From Phoronis australis (Eukaryota > Phoronida > Phoronidae): a stretch of DNA of 64,000 nt. The notes beneath the pieces were generated by a model. That model was not told where the DNA came from, made no database searches, and was given only the letters and a program-made list of their open reading frames with translations. Shown piece after piece: positions 24,101 through 35,751 of the stretch; positions within the stretch are counted from its first letter, which is position 1; every line of letters starts with the position of its first letter. The position numbers and the translations under genes were made by a program. The stretch is from NCBI GenBank assembly GCA_002633005.1, contig NMRA01000360.1:61854-125853 (forward strand), in the 5' to 3' direction.

Positions 24101-25385
24101 GGAGCCATGGAAGAGGCATCCTGGAAAAGAAACCGAGACAATTTATCGGCAATGAAATTAATTTTGCCAGGAATGTGTTTGGCTTTGAAATGGATATTAT
24201 GATAGAGGGTAGAGAGGACGAGGCGTCAGACAAGGCGCATAATGTCAGGGTCCTTAGAGGAAGTTTTATTGATGATATCCACCACTGAACGTTGTCGCAC
24301 ATGAAAAGAATGCGATGGTTAGCAAGTTTAGGGTCCCAAATGTCTAAGGCAAGAACGATGGGGAAGAGCTCCTTGAACGTGATGTGAAAATGAGAGATGG
24401 AGGAGGGCCAAGGGCCTGAAAACCAATTAGACCCGCAAACCGCGGCGAATCCCCCGTGGACCGAGGCCGAGTCAGTGTAGAGTTTGAGAGAATGTGATGA
24501 GGTCCAATGCTCGAAAAGGAACATGGATTTGCCGATGAAGGAGTTGAGAAATGTAAGCCAAGCGCGAATGTCAGCACGGGATTCTTTGGTGAGAGTGACG
24601 TGATGATGAGGCTGAGATATGCCCAGCGTGAGATCAATGAGGCGACGGAGGAAGGCTCGACCGGGAATGATGACAAGGCAAGCAAAACTGAGGAAACCAA
24701 TGAGAGACTGGAGGTCACGTAGTAAGACGGACCTTTTATGTTGGAAGGACCGGGGGAGATGTATTGCTTGGTGAGTTTTTCCTGGGGAAGGGAAGCCGCC
24801 ATAACTTTAGAGTCGAGATGAATGCCGTAGATAGTGATGGAGGTCGTTGGAAGAACGGTCTTTTGGTGATTGATGGGAACACCAATTTCCTCACAGAAGG
24901 TGCGAAAGGTGCGGAGATATGAAGAACATAAGGGGAAATTAGGGGGGCCGACAAAAAAGAAGTCGTCAAGCAGCTGAGACAGCCCTGGGACATTGAGTTT
25001 ATTTTGAAGGATACATTGGAAGGATGAGCTGATGAGTTCGAACATGTTGCATGAGGAAGAAAGACCAAAGGGGAGACAACGGTCGAAATAATATTGACCG
25101 GCCCAAACAAACCCAAGGAAACAATAGTCAGAAGGGTGTATGGGAACAATACGGAAAGCATCCAGTATGTCCATTTGAGCCATGAGAGAATTGTGGCCGG
25201 AGCGGCGGACCAGAAACATGGCGTTTTCAATGATTTGGTAGTGAACCTGGGAAAAGGATAAGTGAATGTTTGAATTAACGGAATCGGAATCCCTAGATGG
25301 GTATGAAAGGTTAAGGATGAGGTGAAATTTACCCAAGTCTTTTTTAGGTATGAGCCCGAAAGGAGAAGTGATGAAATTGCCGAAT
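24100..25385 (-). pseudogene. Reverse transcriptase and RNase H of the DIRS/Ngaro-like element
   Basis: On the minus strand the polymerase begins with SPFGLIPKKDLGKFHLILNL at about 25375. It continues through MAQMDILDAFRIVPIHP (motif A), CLPFGLSSSCNMFE (motif B) and the catalytic LLDDFFFVG at about 24960. A frame change at about 24750 joins the connection region. The RNase H domain follows in the frame ending at 23832, with LKLYTDSASVHGGFAA (first catalytic Asp), FKELFPIVLAL and LFMCDNVQWW. The domain order and the LPFGLS form of motif B fit DIRS-type elements rather than Gypsy. The frames overlap the start of the recombinase. Confidence 0.85.
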
Positions 25386-25589
25386 GGAGGGTACTGGTGG
25401 TGTCTGGACTAGCGGCCACAGTCAACCTGGTGCTGTATTTTGTGTTCAGTCACAGCAGAGTTGAGGACCTCTGAGGGGTGGTTATGAGGAGGTGGTGAGG
25501 ACAACATGGAGGGAACGCCGATACGGAAACCATAAGTGAAACCGTGAATGATGCGAACGGTAAGGGCGGATGGGTAATCAATGAGATAT

Positions 25590-26670
25590 GGTTCAATTTT
25601 TTTTTATTTTTAGGGGTGTTGGAAGGTCGGGTGGCGGTGGAGGAGGTTTGTGTTGGGAGTTGAGGATGGGATGAGATAGGGCACGCAGAGGCGGGTGGAA
25701 GCTGGTGCAAGTGGTACAGCGGTGTAGGTAACGACAGTGCTGTAGAGGGCAGAATGAGTTGAACCGCCGGCAGAAACTGCTGGGTTGGGAGGCGGATGAA
25801 CGTGGTTGGAGAAATTGGGGACGAAAGGACTGAGTGCGCGAGTAGTTAGTACGGAAGGAATTCGGGTAGTTAGAGGGAGATGAAATTTTGTGAGATTGGA
25901 GGATAACCTGATTCCAGAGTTCCATATTGGTGGTTTCCCAAGAAACAGGGGTAGTTGAGCGAAGTTGGCGAAACTGTTGATCATAGAACATGGCGGGAAC
26001 AAAACCGAAATGGTGATTGATGGAGAGTATGGTGTGACAAAATTTTGCGAGATGAGGTGCTTGTTGTGGGTGACGGCTGGTGTAAATGGCTAAACAGATG
26101 AGGAATGCTTGGTTCCACTGAAACATAATGTTGATGGAGCGAGATTTGGGAGTAGGTGAAAAAAAACTGGTTGATGGTTAACAATGGAGAGCTGCAGTTG
26201 AGGGGATGAAACCGGTGACTAAAATCTACGTATTGGTCTGTCCATATGAGGTTTTTGGTTTTGGCGTCCAAGTTGAAGCCCGAAGCCAGAGATGTATGTA
26301 CGGAGGCGTCAAGGTTACCTGCAACGGGTGGCATATGGTGTTCCAATGCTGGGTGCGTATCCGTAGCCACTGAAGATGTGGGCGGTGAGGTAGAGATGAG
26401 CACGGTTGGTGTAAGCGTAGGCTGGTGAACAGCAGAAGGAGTCGCCGTGTCATTGGTAGCGAGCTGGGTTGCGGCCTCCAAAGTGCAAGGTGGATCGTTG
26501 GCGAGTAAATCCCGTAGGACATCGCGAAGGGTAGAATTGGCCCGTAGTTGTGCGAGGAGGTCCGAAGTTAGAGATGAAGTGGACGACGGCGGGTGTACGG
26601 GTGGCTCTTGGTGAGATGGTCGGCGAGTCTGGTATGGCGAAGCAGTTTTACGAGTTGATTGTCGTGGCAT
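25590..26670 (-). pseudogene. Gag-like ORF1 of the DIRS/Ngaro-like element
   Basis: An ATG at 26670 (MPRQSTRKTASPYQTRRPSH) opens a basic, proline/serine-rich N-terminus, followed by an amphipathic region (LTSDLLAQLRANSTLRDVL). A frame change between about 26130 and 25990 leads into MFQWNQAFLICLAIYTSRHP and, near the end, a Cys/His cluster CPLQHCRYLHRCTTC. This is the type of zinc-finger-like nucleic-acid-binding motif found in ORF1 of related invertebrate elements. Together with the downstream polymerase this supports a Gag role in RNA packaging. Confidence 0.7.
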
Positions 26671-27001
26671 GCTGAAAAGGAAGACTAAAGGGAGCAGAAA
26701 TGGAACAATGAAGCAAGAGGCCAGAAAATTAATGGCTGGGCCAAGCGATAAAGAGAAGAAATTGAAGAGTTGAAATAAAAATGGAATGTCGCTGAACATT
26801 AATAAATGAGGATTGAATAAGAGAAAACTGAATGGTCGAACCCATTTGAAACGGGGACCTATGAATCAACTGGCAAAAGTAAATGTAACTGTAAGAGAAA
26901 GTAAGCACACAAGGTGCACTTAAACTGAGTAATAAGCTTATGTCAATTAGATCTGTTGTACCCGCATTCAACGGGAACAATGAATAGCATGAAAAGGAAT
27001 G

Positions 27002-27260
27002 GTAAACTGAAGTAATTAGCACCCAAGGTGTTACCAGATACAGTAGTCTAAGTGAGGACCATTGATGAAGTGTAAACTGAAGTAAACACCCAAGGTGTTA
27101 CCAGATAGACTGGTCCGAATGGCCGGACCAAGCCGTATGAAGAGTAAACTGAAGTAGGTACCCAAGGTGCTACCAGATAGAGTAGTCCGTGTAGGGGACC
27201 ACTGCATTGACGTAGTAAACTGAAGTAAACACCCATTGTGTTACTAGACAGATTCATACC
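27002..27260 (-). repeat. Tandem 70-bp hairpin repeats upstream of Gag
   Basis: Four units begin with gtaaactgaagta at 27002, 27072, 27143 and 27215 (periods 70, 71 and 72). Each holds two short inverted repeats. One is aacaccNNNggtgtt-like. The other pairs agtagtcc or tggtccg with ggaccact or cggacca. Paired positions differ between units in ways that often keep base pairing, which suggests selection on RNA or DNA structure. Confidence 0.75.
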
Positions 27261-27943
27261 TGAAAGTAGTAACGAATAATATGATTAATGAAAGACGGGG
27301 ACGTGAAAGGGGACCGAGGAATGGGGCAGTAAGATAATTACGTGCATACTAAAATTATACAAGGAAGTGAATGGGGGTATGAGGTAAGGGACCCAGGCGG
27401 CGGAGGTGATGTCCGAAAGCGAAGCGGACACTGAGAGCTTGCTTGAGGATGCCTGATGGGTTAAAGTGGATGAGGTCAGGGCGGTAAATGTGTAAAGCGT
27501 CTTTCAAGAACCCGCATCTATGGGTCCAAAGGAAGACTGTGGGATGGTCGGTGAGGAGGTGTTTGAGGTGGAAGAAGTAGGAACCCTAAATTGGCCGAAA
27601 ATTCGGCAATGGCTGGGGTTAAATGGCGAACAGAACGAGAGCCAGGGGCGAGTGTCACCCGGACAACCCTAAGGAGTTGACGGATTGGTCAGACCATGGT
27701 CGGTCGCCGCAGGCGAATTAAGGTAGGCGTCCAGCCAACGCACGTAAGAACTGCCCAAAATCAAACAACTAGGTGGCATGTTTAGTATACAACAAATCAG
27801 GAAACAATTACGATACCTTGTTGAGGTGGAGAGACGGAGAGCGTTGAAACTTCAAAGAGAAAATGACTTAAAACTCGAAAATTGGAGAGGATTATGGACG
27901 ATGGCCCAGTGTTGTGACAAGACAAAGAGATCACGTGGTACAA

Positions 27944-29459
27944 TTAAAGGAGCATGCCACCCAAAAAACAACCTAATTTGTATCAATTTAGATAGAGTAG
28001 TTCTACTCCATAACGACCCGTACAGTTGCGTTACCTGACACCTGTCGGCAGACGGAGGTGTTGAATTTATCCAATAACGTAATCGGTTTCACACGCAGTC
28101 TGTTCAGCAGTTCACAACACGGGTTAATGGTGTCAGTTTATCGCTTGAACTCATCGTTTAACACCAATAAATCATCAAACTTCGATGTAAAACCTTTAAA
28201 ACCACACCGAGTTGTGTTGTTTAGACTTGTGATTTTTTGAGTTCTAAACACAAAACGTTTGTTACCATGTCCAGTGGCTCGGAGCCCGATCAGGCCCGTC
28301 GCGGCCGGCCGGATTGACTCGTTATCCCGGCCAGTTCCTCGGAAACTGATGAGACATCACGAACATAAACCAGCCAAAGTTCAGTGGAAACTAAACTTCC
28401 AGTCAAGAAAATACTATACTAGTGAGCCAAAGTAATGTGCACGTGAATATGTTGGTGAATTAGCCACGAAACTGCAAATCTACTTACTCGTCGGGGGCCG
28501 CGAATTCAGGTTCCGCTTTGGCCACTGCACAGTCAGGGCAGATGTTGTACATTGACAATCATTATTTGAGTAATGTAAAAGTAAATAAAGATTCCCCTAA
28601 CTCCTGGCCGTGGGATGGAAATCGAGTTGTTTCACAACAGTTTCTGCCAGCAAACACTAAATTAACATGAGCTCACACGGCCTCGGTGTCCCGTCAATTA
28701 GTTTTATTGCACCTAAAGCCGGTAATGCAGTGATTTATTCATTGCTGGTTTCTCAAATCATTTGCTCTCACGAAAACTCCAAAGGCATTACAAATTGCAT
28801 CTAATGAGACAGACTTTGTTTCAGATTTATATAAGTATTGGTTAGGGTGAGAATAATTCATTTTGAAACAGAACGCTCAGTAATAAACGTCAACATGGCA
28901 ACTCGCCATCCCGACTTAGGACGAGCTAGAGCTCATCAGTCCCGACTTCGCAGGTGGATCGTTAAATTTTACAGGCTATCAATTCGAACAGGAATACAGT
29001 GATGAAGAAATACTAGAGAGGCGCCGTGAACAAGCTCAGACAACGGAACGTATGGAGTTATTTGGTAAGCCGGCATTCGTGAGGCACTGTCGACGTCTGC
29101 AGGCCAAAGACACGGAGATGTTTCACAGCCTCATACTTGCTATTTACAGCGTACATTTCATTCTTCACTACCATGAGCCACGTCCTAAGCATTTCGGACT
29201 CTCGAGGAAGTAAAAAAAAACCATGTACCCGCTTTCCTCGCTGCTACTTAGTTCGGACAAGCGGGAACGATGCACTGCAACATAGCGGCATTCACTCTGC
29301 ATATGAACCACTGACGTCGCTAGCGTAGTTTCTCATCTTCCTCACAGGTTAACGCGACACCTCTTGACAAGGTAAGGTCGACCGTATGCGAGGCGATGTG
29401 GATATAGACCGATTAAGACGGCAAAAACACTAATCAAATCGGGTGGCATTCTCCTGTAA
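27944..29459 (+). mobile_element. TTAA-type DNA transposon, long copy 1
   Basis: The left end is ttaaaggagcatgccaccc and the right end gggtggcattctcctgtaa, which are inverted repeats flanked by TTAA or a one-base variant. It aligns along almost its whole length with 39727-41340, including the GC-rich centre (cggagcccgatcaggcccgt) and a coding relic at 28903-29110. It has no transposase, so it is non-autonomous. The TTAA target and ~1.5 kb size suggest mobilisation by a piggyBac- or Kolobok-type transposase (inference). Confidence 0.85.
28903..29110 (+). pseudogene. P2X7-like intracellular-domain relic inside the TTAA element
   Basis: An ATG at about 28903 (MATRHPDLGRARAHQSR) is followed in another frame by DFAGGSLNFTGYQFEQEYSD and ILERRREQAQ. 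The aromatic-x-FE-x-EY-acidic pattern is the N-terminal signature, as I know it, of the P2X7-type C-terminal domain that occurs as multicopy genes in many invertebrates. The Cys-rich zinc-binding part that normally follows is not recognisable, and the frame is broken. Equivalent relics sit at 40850-40960 and, reversed, at 8250-8395. The family assignment rests on motif memory, not on a search. Confidence 0.55.
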
Positions 29460-30350
29460 ACCAATAGTCGTAGAACAAAGGGGGTCACTGACCCGAGAAT
29501 CCAAACAATATGATAATGAGGACAAAGCAGTATAGCTTACATAAAATAATTTAATACTTAAATAATATTTATGTTAACGAAGAAGTATGTTCGGGCAGAG
29601 ATGTCTACTGCAGTATGGCCGGGTTATTTACGGTTACTTGGGTCTTGCTCGCAGCGGACAATGCAGTCATCACAACTGCGTCTGATTCTGGTGCCGAGCT
29701 CAGCATATCTTTAGAAATGCGTGTTTTCATTGTAAGCGGTTTATTCTTGGTTCAGCCATACATACGTGCAATCACCAAATACTTTTTTGTGAACTTGAAG
29801 GAAGTTATTTGCACAGTGATAAGAGTTTGTATGTTATTAATAAGGTCACACTTTGTCTATAAATTTCCAACTCTGGCTGCGCACCATTTTATACGAATCC
29901 TGCTCATAAATTTGCCTCAAATCAGATTGCTGGATCGTTACTTTATGAGGATGGTGAGCTTGCATATTGGATTTCCTGTTTCGGTGGGGATTTCTCTGAC
30001 GATCAGTCGAGTGATGAGCGCTGCATGGAAAGTTGTTCAGTAAGTTGACTTTCAGCATTGCCTTTATAGTGACCAGTTTAGTTGTCACTGCCTAATTTGA
30101 ACCGCGATTTTACAGATTGTAATAAACCCTCGAGTGCTGACCTTGTACTAATCGTTCACTCTTCTCAAAACGCTGATAGGAATTGTTTTTAAAATGTCCT
30201 ACTTTCGCACAAGGGGTTATAAGATAAGACTTTTTTGTTTTTTTATGAAAAAGTTGCATAAAATTAAAATAACAGGACATTTTGGAAAACTACCTGAGTG
30301 TTTGAGGTTGCTGTGCCTACTTTTATGAGGCCGTATGTATAATAGGAATT
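29460..30350. other. Intergenic, one unassigned open frame
   Basis: An ATG frame at 29615-30043 (142 codons, ending just past a GTAAGT string) is hydrophobic in places but resembles no family I know. No upstream splice acceptor or second exon was found, so I leave it uncalled. Confidence 0.4.
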
Positions 30351-30354
30351 AAGC

Positions 30355-30980
30355 TTTACAGCGGTTATGAGATTAAACTTCTCCAGCAGGCAGACGATAC
30401 TATCCTCTTTTGAGGCGGCTCTAATGACTCTTTGATACATTCTTTGAATATTTTAGATCAGTTCAGAATCGTTTATGCCTGAAGCCGAATGTAGAAAAAT
30501 CATTGTTTGGGAACAGGGAAGGATGTGAGCCTCGCTATATTCCCGCTTAGCTAAAAACAGTTAGCAATATTAGAAGTGATTCCTAGAGCAGTTATTACCG
30601 AAATTGCTAATCATAATCACTATTAAAACATTAAAGAGGTCTTTAAGGATTTATTGTCCTGTTTATAGAGTTCCCACGTTAGTCCTTTCTAAACATCTGC
30701 ATATATTCATATCGTTGCCATCACCTCCTCTGGAAGGTAATGATTGCTGGAGCGTAGATGTTACAAATTTATGTGACATGGCAAACAATATAAAATTAGT
30801 AGAACCAATATAATTTGACGTTGATTGACGTTAAATCTTTTATAAAGTCCTTAAATGTTTGTGGTTTGCGAGGCTTTCTGTTTGTGTGCAGTGCATACCA
30901 AGATCTTCGGGTAAAATATTAAACATGGTCGCTTTTTTCATTCTCCCACATTATTTAAATTTGAATGAGAACTCCTGATA
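30355..30980 (+). pseudogene. Non-LTR (L1-like) reverse transcriptase relic
   Basis: The translation around 30370-30500 gives EIKLLQQADDTILF, then SNDSLIHSLNILDQF and, after a frame change, KPNVEKSLFG. This is the catalytic (Y/Q)ADD region of L1-group polymerases followed by the usual helix. Downstream frames up to about 30800 (PPLEGNDCWSVDV) continue a degraded protein. Stops and frame changes are frequent. Neither end nor a poly(A) tail is seen. Confidence 0.7.
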
Positions 30981-30984
30981 TTTC

Positions 30985-31640
30985 ACTTCCATATCCCCAT
31001 AAAATCTCAAAAACACGATTGCATTCATGGAAAAATAGAAAAATCTATAACAAATTTCATCCAAGACTAAGAATAATTTCGTTTCGTGACTGCTGAACGC
31101 CTGTGCCGTTTATTCAATGTCGTTATTCCACCTTCCAGACAGTGACCTACTTCAAGAAAGCAAAGAATTATTGTCTTCCTTACATACCCTACTTTCATTA
31201 CCTGTTTCTTCTTTTGTACAAAGCATAAAGGAGCAAGAGTTGAATGAACGATCAAAAGAAGAAAGGTACAGCAAACTGTGATGCAATACCTTTCAAATTG
31301 ATTGAAGAAAAAAGACGCGACAAAAGTGTAGTATTTTCGTGAGTGCATAGTATGAATATTTACGAGCCTCAGGGTACAATCGAAAGGCGAATAGAAGCTT
31401 ATAACCATAGGAACTTGCATCACTTTTCAATTCATGGAAGGTGATGATTCTAAGTCAAGCACAAGGGGTAACATGTAAAGATTTTCAACACATTTTACAT
31501 CAAGATGAAAGGCGCAACACCTTTCCAGTTTCTGAAAAAAGGTTGTATTTTTGTATGGGAAGGATAAAAATCCGAACTTGAAATTCTGTTTCAGTCAATG
31601 ACAGGTGAAAGACAGTCACATCTATTCAAAAATTAAATTC
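30985..31640. other. Intergenic, no feature seen
   Basis: Nothing recognised; the minus-strand frame at 31067-31423 is treated as chance. Confidence 0.4.
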
Positions 31641-31644
31641 TGTG

Positions 31645-32122
31645 CAGTACCAAAAATATACTCAAAACCAGGACGTCAGGACCGAAAAATTATCACGCCA
31701 GGACACAAAATTTATTACGTCAGGAAAATTTCACGTCAGAAAAATTTCATGCCATAAGCCCACGTGACCGTCTACAAGCCCGTGACCCATCAAAGAGATG
31801 ATGTAATAGGTACACAATGTCTCCCCGAAGATGGTCACATTACCGTGACAATTAGGTTGAATTTCTGTCGTCTCTTCCACGTTTTACAACAGAGGCCACA
31901 CTTGGACACACTAGACTTGAATATGACTGAGTATTAAAGAGACACAGCGGATCGTCATTGTCACGTGGTCTCCTGGCATGAAATTTTCTCCTGGCAAGAA
32001 ATTTTCTACGTCGTGGCGTGATAAGTTTTTGGTCTTGACGTGTTAAATTATTTTCATTCTGACGTGATAAATTATAGGTTCTGGCGCGATAAATTTTGGT
32101 TTTGAGAGTATTTTTGGTCCTG
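31645..32122. mobile_element. Foldback element with subrepeated arms
   Basis: The left arm (31645 to about 31755) begins cagtaccaaaaatatactc and the right arm (about 31975-32122) ends gagtatttttggtcctg; the two are reverse complements for over 100 bp with indels. Each arm is built from ~20-bp direct subrepeats of the form aaatttatcacgtcagga. The ~220-bp centre has no repeat character. Long inverted repeats made of short direct repeats are typical of foldback elements. It has no coding capacity. Confidence 0.8.
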
Positions 32123-32334
32123 AAAAGAATGATATTCAGGAAAACTTTTATGAATTAAAAGCTTTAAATCCTAATAAAAATGCCTCTTAAGATAGTACTA
32201 TAATGCGCTTGTGCAATACTTACAGACTAAATGGCCTGGTACGCTATTTTTGCTGTTCTATGATGTCAAACCTGCACATGCGCAAGATCGCCCGGGTTAC
32301 ACTATTTCACGAGTACAGTATTTCACGCATTACC

Positions 32335-32505
32335 GGTTAACCCGGGGCGGCGTACCATAGGGGGCTGGGGGGCTATAAGCCCCCCACTTTCTTTCAGTGC
32401 TACGCCGCACATGGTCTATACGCGGTCCACCACAGGGGGGGGGGGGCTGAGGGGGCTTTAACCCCCCCACTTTTTTCAGTGCTGCACCGCCCATCTAACC
32501 GGCCA
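32335..32505 (+). repeat. Two tandem G-run repeat ends
   Basis: Two units run head to tail: one with ggggggctataagcccccca ending cagtgctacgccgc (about 32345-32408), and a second with a run of 12 G ending cagtgctgcaccgcccatc (about 32420-32495). Both match 2920-2980 in reverse. The G-run and C-run within each unit can fold on themselves. Confidence 0.65.
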
Positions 32506-32509
32506 ATAG

Positions 32510-33635
32510 CGGAGTTGCAACCGAATCGATTTAACGATTGCGCATGTCCGGAAATTAGGGTGCGCAAAGGCTATTGGGATTGATAAGGGTAACTGGAATG
32601 GCCGATTGGTTTGCATGACGTGTGATTTGTGTGCATTAAACTACGCTGCTGTATGCAATTCTGCCGCTATTCGCCTTAATAAACGCCCATGCCCCAACAA
32701 GTGCCCCAACGTGTTATCAGACTTTGCTAAAGTAAGCGCCCAGCCCATGAACTACATGCGAAAAATGCCCTTACCTACAGTTCTAACGTCTCCAATTTAT
32801 CAATTGAAAGATCCGACAGTCCTGAATTTGTAGACCACGAGCCTCACCGTTATGTCCGTATACCAAACTTACGCCGCGATTCAAAAAGAACGCAGAAGTT
32901 TTACTGCTCTTGCGAGGGATGTTCCCCACTACGCTGGTGTGGACTTTGAAAAGAGATGCAGCGTACTTGTCAGCGGCTTTGCATTGTTTCTTTCCGGTAC
33001 AGATCTTCTCCGGTCTCAACAGGAATCCAAACTTCTTTGTACACTTGAAAACCGTGAATCGAAGACTAATAAAAAAAATCGACCAGTGTTAGCACGCGGC
33101 CAAGAAGCGCGCGCTGCATAATGTACCGGCTGTCGTCGAAGACATTTAGTCGGGAACTATCTATTCATGAAACGGGTAACATAGCATCGGCAAATAAATA
33201 TTGGCACTAATTTCCGAAAGTTTCTAATACCGTAAAAAACTTTTGCATTTTTTGAAGAGAAATTACTTAACTAATCGTAATTGGTGTTTTTAAGGTCAAA
33301 ATGACCCACTTCGCACCCTTACCCCCCAAATCTTCCGGAAAATAGCTGTTACACTACGGTCACGCATCCACTCAATGAGTGACATATCGGTCTTACCGAA
33401 AAAAATTCTCGAACGTTTTTTAGCAGATGAGGCCAGCAAGTGCTAAGCTAAATATTAAAACACGCTCTTCAGTCTGCTTGACTGCTTGACTTAATTTCTT
33501 TGGATACAATGCACACCTAGATCATTACATTACTCTGACAAATGAACTCTGATGACAAGCACACGCACGCTTACTGTCACACACGCGCATACAAATTTCA
33601 AAACAAACGTCACGTGACAACAACTTGCGTGTTCC
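32510..33635. other. Intergenic, no feature seen
   Basis: Overlapping frames at 32606-32833 and 32783-33121 have no recognisable motif. Confidence 0.4.
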
Positions 33636-33641
33636 TCCAGA

Positions 33642-33753
33642 GATTTTTATCGTGTTGCGGTCTACAATCTAGCGCAGATTTGGACTTATCCAGACTCCAC
33701 AAGAGCTTAAAAATCTTAGAGACGCTATTTGGAAAACTTGAGGAGGATTTCAG
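33642..33753 (+). CDS. Possible internal exon, unknown protein
   Basis: A good 3' splice site (tgttcctccag) precedes, and a donor (cag followed by gtaatt) follows, about 112 bp that stay open in one frame and encode a helical, charged segment (LDLSRLHKSLKILETLFGKL). Reading this frame into the next acceptor candidate (cctctcag at about 34748) gives an almost immediate stop, so this could be a penultimate exon. Upstream exons were not found and the product is not recognised. An open frame of this size between splice-like sites can also arise by chance. Confidence 0.3.
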
Positions 33754-33754
33754 G

Positions 33755-35090
33755 TAATTTGTTGATTCGAAGCTGTATTCTTATTCAAGAATTCAAGCCC
33801 TATCGACGATTGCGACCTGCAGCTACGCATTTGTCGTCAAGATTTCGCCCTGGGACTTCAACACAATTTTATGAAAAATGATCGTAATTTAACAACGAAT
33901 TTTGATAGCAATGCACCACAATTTTGTAGAAAGTAAATAATAATATTCTGCACGCTTTATCCTAGCGTGTAATATACACCGGTGACCTAAAGTCGTGAAT
34001 ATAAGCATAATAAGTGCCGATTGTCATACTACCCAATGTCCGTTACCAACTGCTCATGTGATGTCATGGACATATGTCTTCACAAATATACGTGTTTTGA
34101 CAATCTTAATCCTTGTTTGTCTCCGTAAGCAGAGTTTTGAAACGGTCGCTGATATCGGCGGCCATTTTGAATGAGGCCCTAAAGTCGTGACCGTTTCGGT
34201 TAGACGGAAATACACGAAGTAAGACCTCACAAGTCAACTACAGAGCGTACAGTTACTCTAGATGACACAAAAATGCATTGCATTGTTTATTAATTCAGTT
34301 TCAATTGAAATAAATTGTTATAAGTTTTGCACCCAACTTTGATGTGCACAGACGTTTTCAATGAGGTTGTTCACGTAAAACGCTTGTATTTTCGAAAATA
34401 TTTATCGTTCAGATTTACTCAAACACGCGCTCCAGTAGCTTGAACAATGTATCAAAATGTCCCAGGGTTGATCAAGTTTTGTAAGGCCAACACGATAAAA
34501 TACAGAGCGACAATTGATGCTTGCGCAAAATCAAGTATTGAAATGTGTGGGAGACACGTTTAAAAACTTCACCAGCTTCGTCCTGTGCTGGTTCACTACA
34601 GCTAATGTGCTATCAATTCGTCCTGTGCTGGTTCACAACTGACAGTTGCGACATGCAGAAACTGAATGTTCAAAGAGCAATAAAATCAACTAATATCCAG
34701 CCGGAAGTGTGTTATTAAGTGTGTTTTACCCATTTCTCTTCCTCTCAGGCTTTAATGGAAATCAGCAAGGCGCCACTGACTGCAGTTGATAGACTTAATC
34801 GAGAACCAACCAGATGTCTTAGCCGGTTGATTCGGCGGAACTGGCGAAGTCAAGCAATTGCAGCCTGTGTAATTAAGCATTTTCTAGTAAAGATATGAAC
34901 CTTTATCACAGACTGTACCCCGTGCTCCAAACAGGAAGATCTCATCCATATCATATGCATAACGCTGTCATCCCCAGGTATCGTCACGAAGACAACGGTA
35001 TACAAATACCTTCACCCTGGCCTACATGTCAGTTCGACCTAGGCTGTTTAAACGGCCTTCTATCATTCAAAACATTTACTTTCAGCTTTC
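33755..35090. other. Intergenic, minor duplication only
   Basis: The string ttcgtcctgtgctggttcac occurs twice, about 41 bp apart (near 34575 and 34616). Otherwise nothing is recognised apart from the candidate downstream acceptor near 34748. Confidence 0.4.
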
Positions 35091-35751
35091 AATGGCAGGG
35101 CTCGACATAACAAGCTGCAGGTCGTATTTTCCACCTGAAATTTGGAAATGCGAGCTGAGATTTTTGCCAGCTCGTATCAAGTCGCAAAATGCGACCTAGA
35201 ATTTCCAACGTATGCGAGCTGAGATTTTACACTTCTCGCCAGATACAAGGCAAATATAAAGCAACTCGCGTGAATTCGACCGTTATTTGGTTGTTGTCAA
35301 ATCAAGTTTAAAAGAGCACTAACCGAGAAAAGCCCTCCCGATGACTTGTAAGGATGTCCGTGAACATGGGATAATGCTGAATCGATCTTTGATGCGTTTC
35401 ATTGGCTAACGTCTTCGGCTACTTTTGCAAACATCCGGATGTGCCGAAGAAAGTTTCGGACCACGGCATAACGCGTGATAAAACGTCTCGAGACAGCGGT
35501 GTTTCTACTAATTCTTAGACGATCAACTTACCAAACTTTGTGGTGGAAAAGCATATTAATTTTATTTTTTACGTAATATATCCTTCTTATCAAGTATCCG
35601 TGACGAAATCCCTGCGGCACTGTTCGGTCCCGTTGTTAGCGCACAAGCCTCAGTGCCGCCAGATGACCGCGGCCTGGAAATTTGCGTTTCGTTTTTTATC
35701 GCAAAAGACAGCAAACTTGAAAATGACAAACCTACTAATAGCCAAACGACG

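Larger units (their letters stand above)
22400..27780 (-). mobile_element. DIRS/Ngaro-like tyrosine-recombinase retrotransposon
   Basis: A continuous purine-rich block on the plus strand reads, on the minus strand, as Gag-like protein (26670 to ~25590), reverse transcriptase with RNase H (~25380 to ~24100) and tyrosine recombinase (24100 to ~23185). This order, with a recombinase in place of an integrase, defines tyrosine-recombinase retrotransposons. No long terminal repeats are seen. Instead, arrays of short hairpin repeats flank the coding part (22922-23123 and 27002-27260). At least three frame changes and one stop break the frames, but the motifs are well kept, so the copy is fairly young. 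The outer boundaries are estimated from composition only. Confidence 0.85.

Noticed and set aside
23418-24288. Plus-strand open frames over the recombinase
   Set aside because: They are antisense to well-conserved polymerase and recombinase motifs and reflect the purine-rich strand bias.
29615-30043. 142-codon open frame ending near a GTAAGT
   Set aside because: It has an ATG start but no recognisable family, no signal of a second exon, and competing frames on the other strand.
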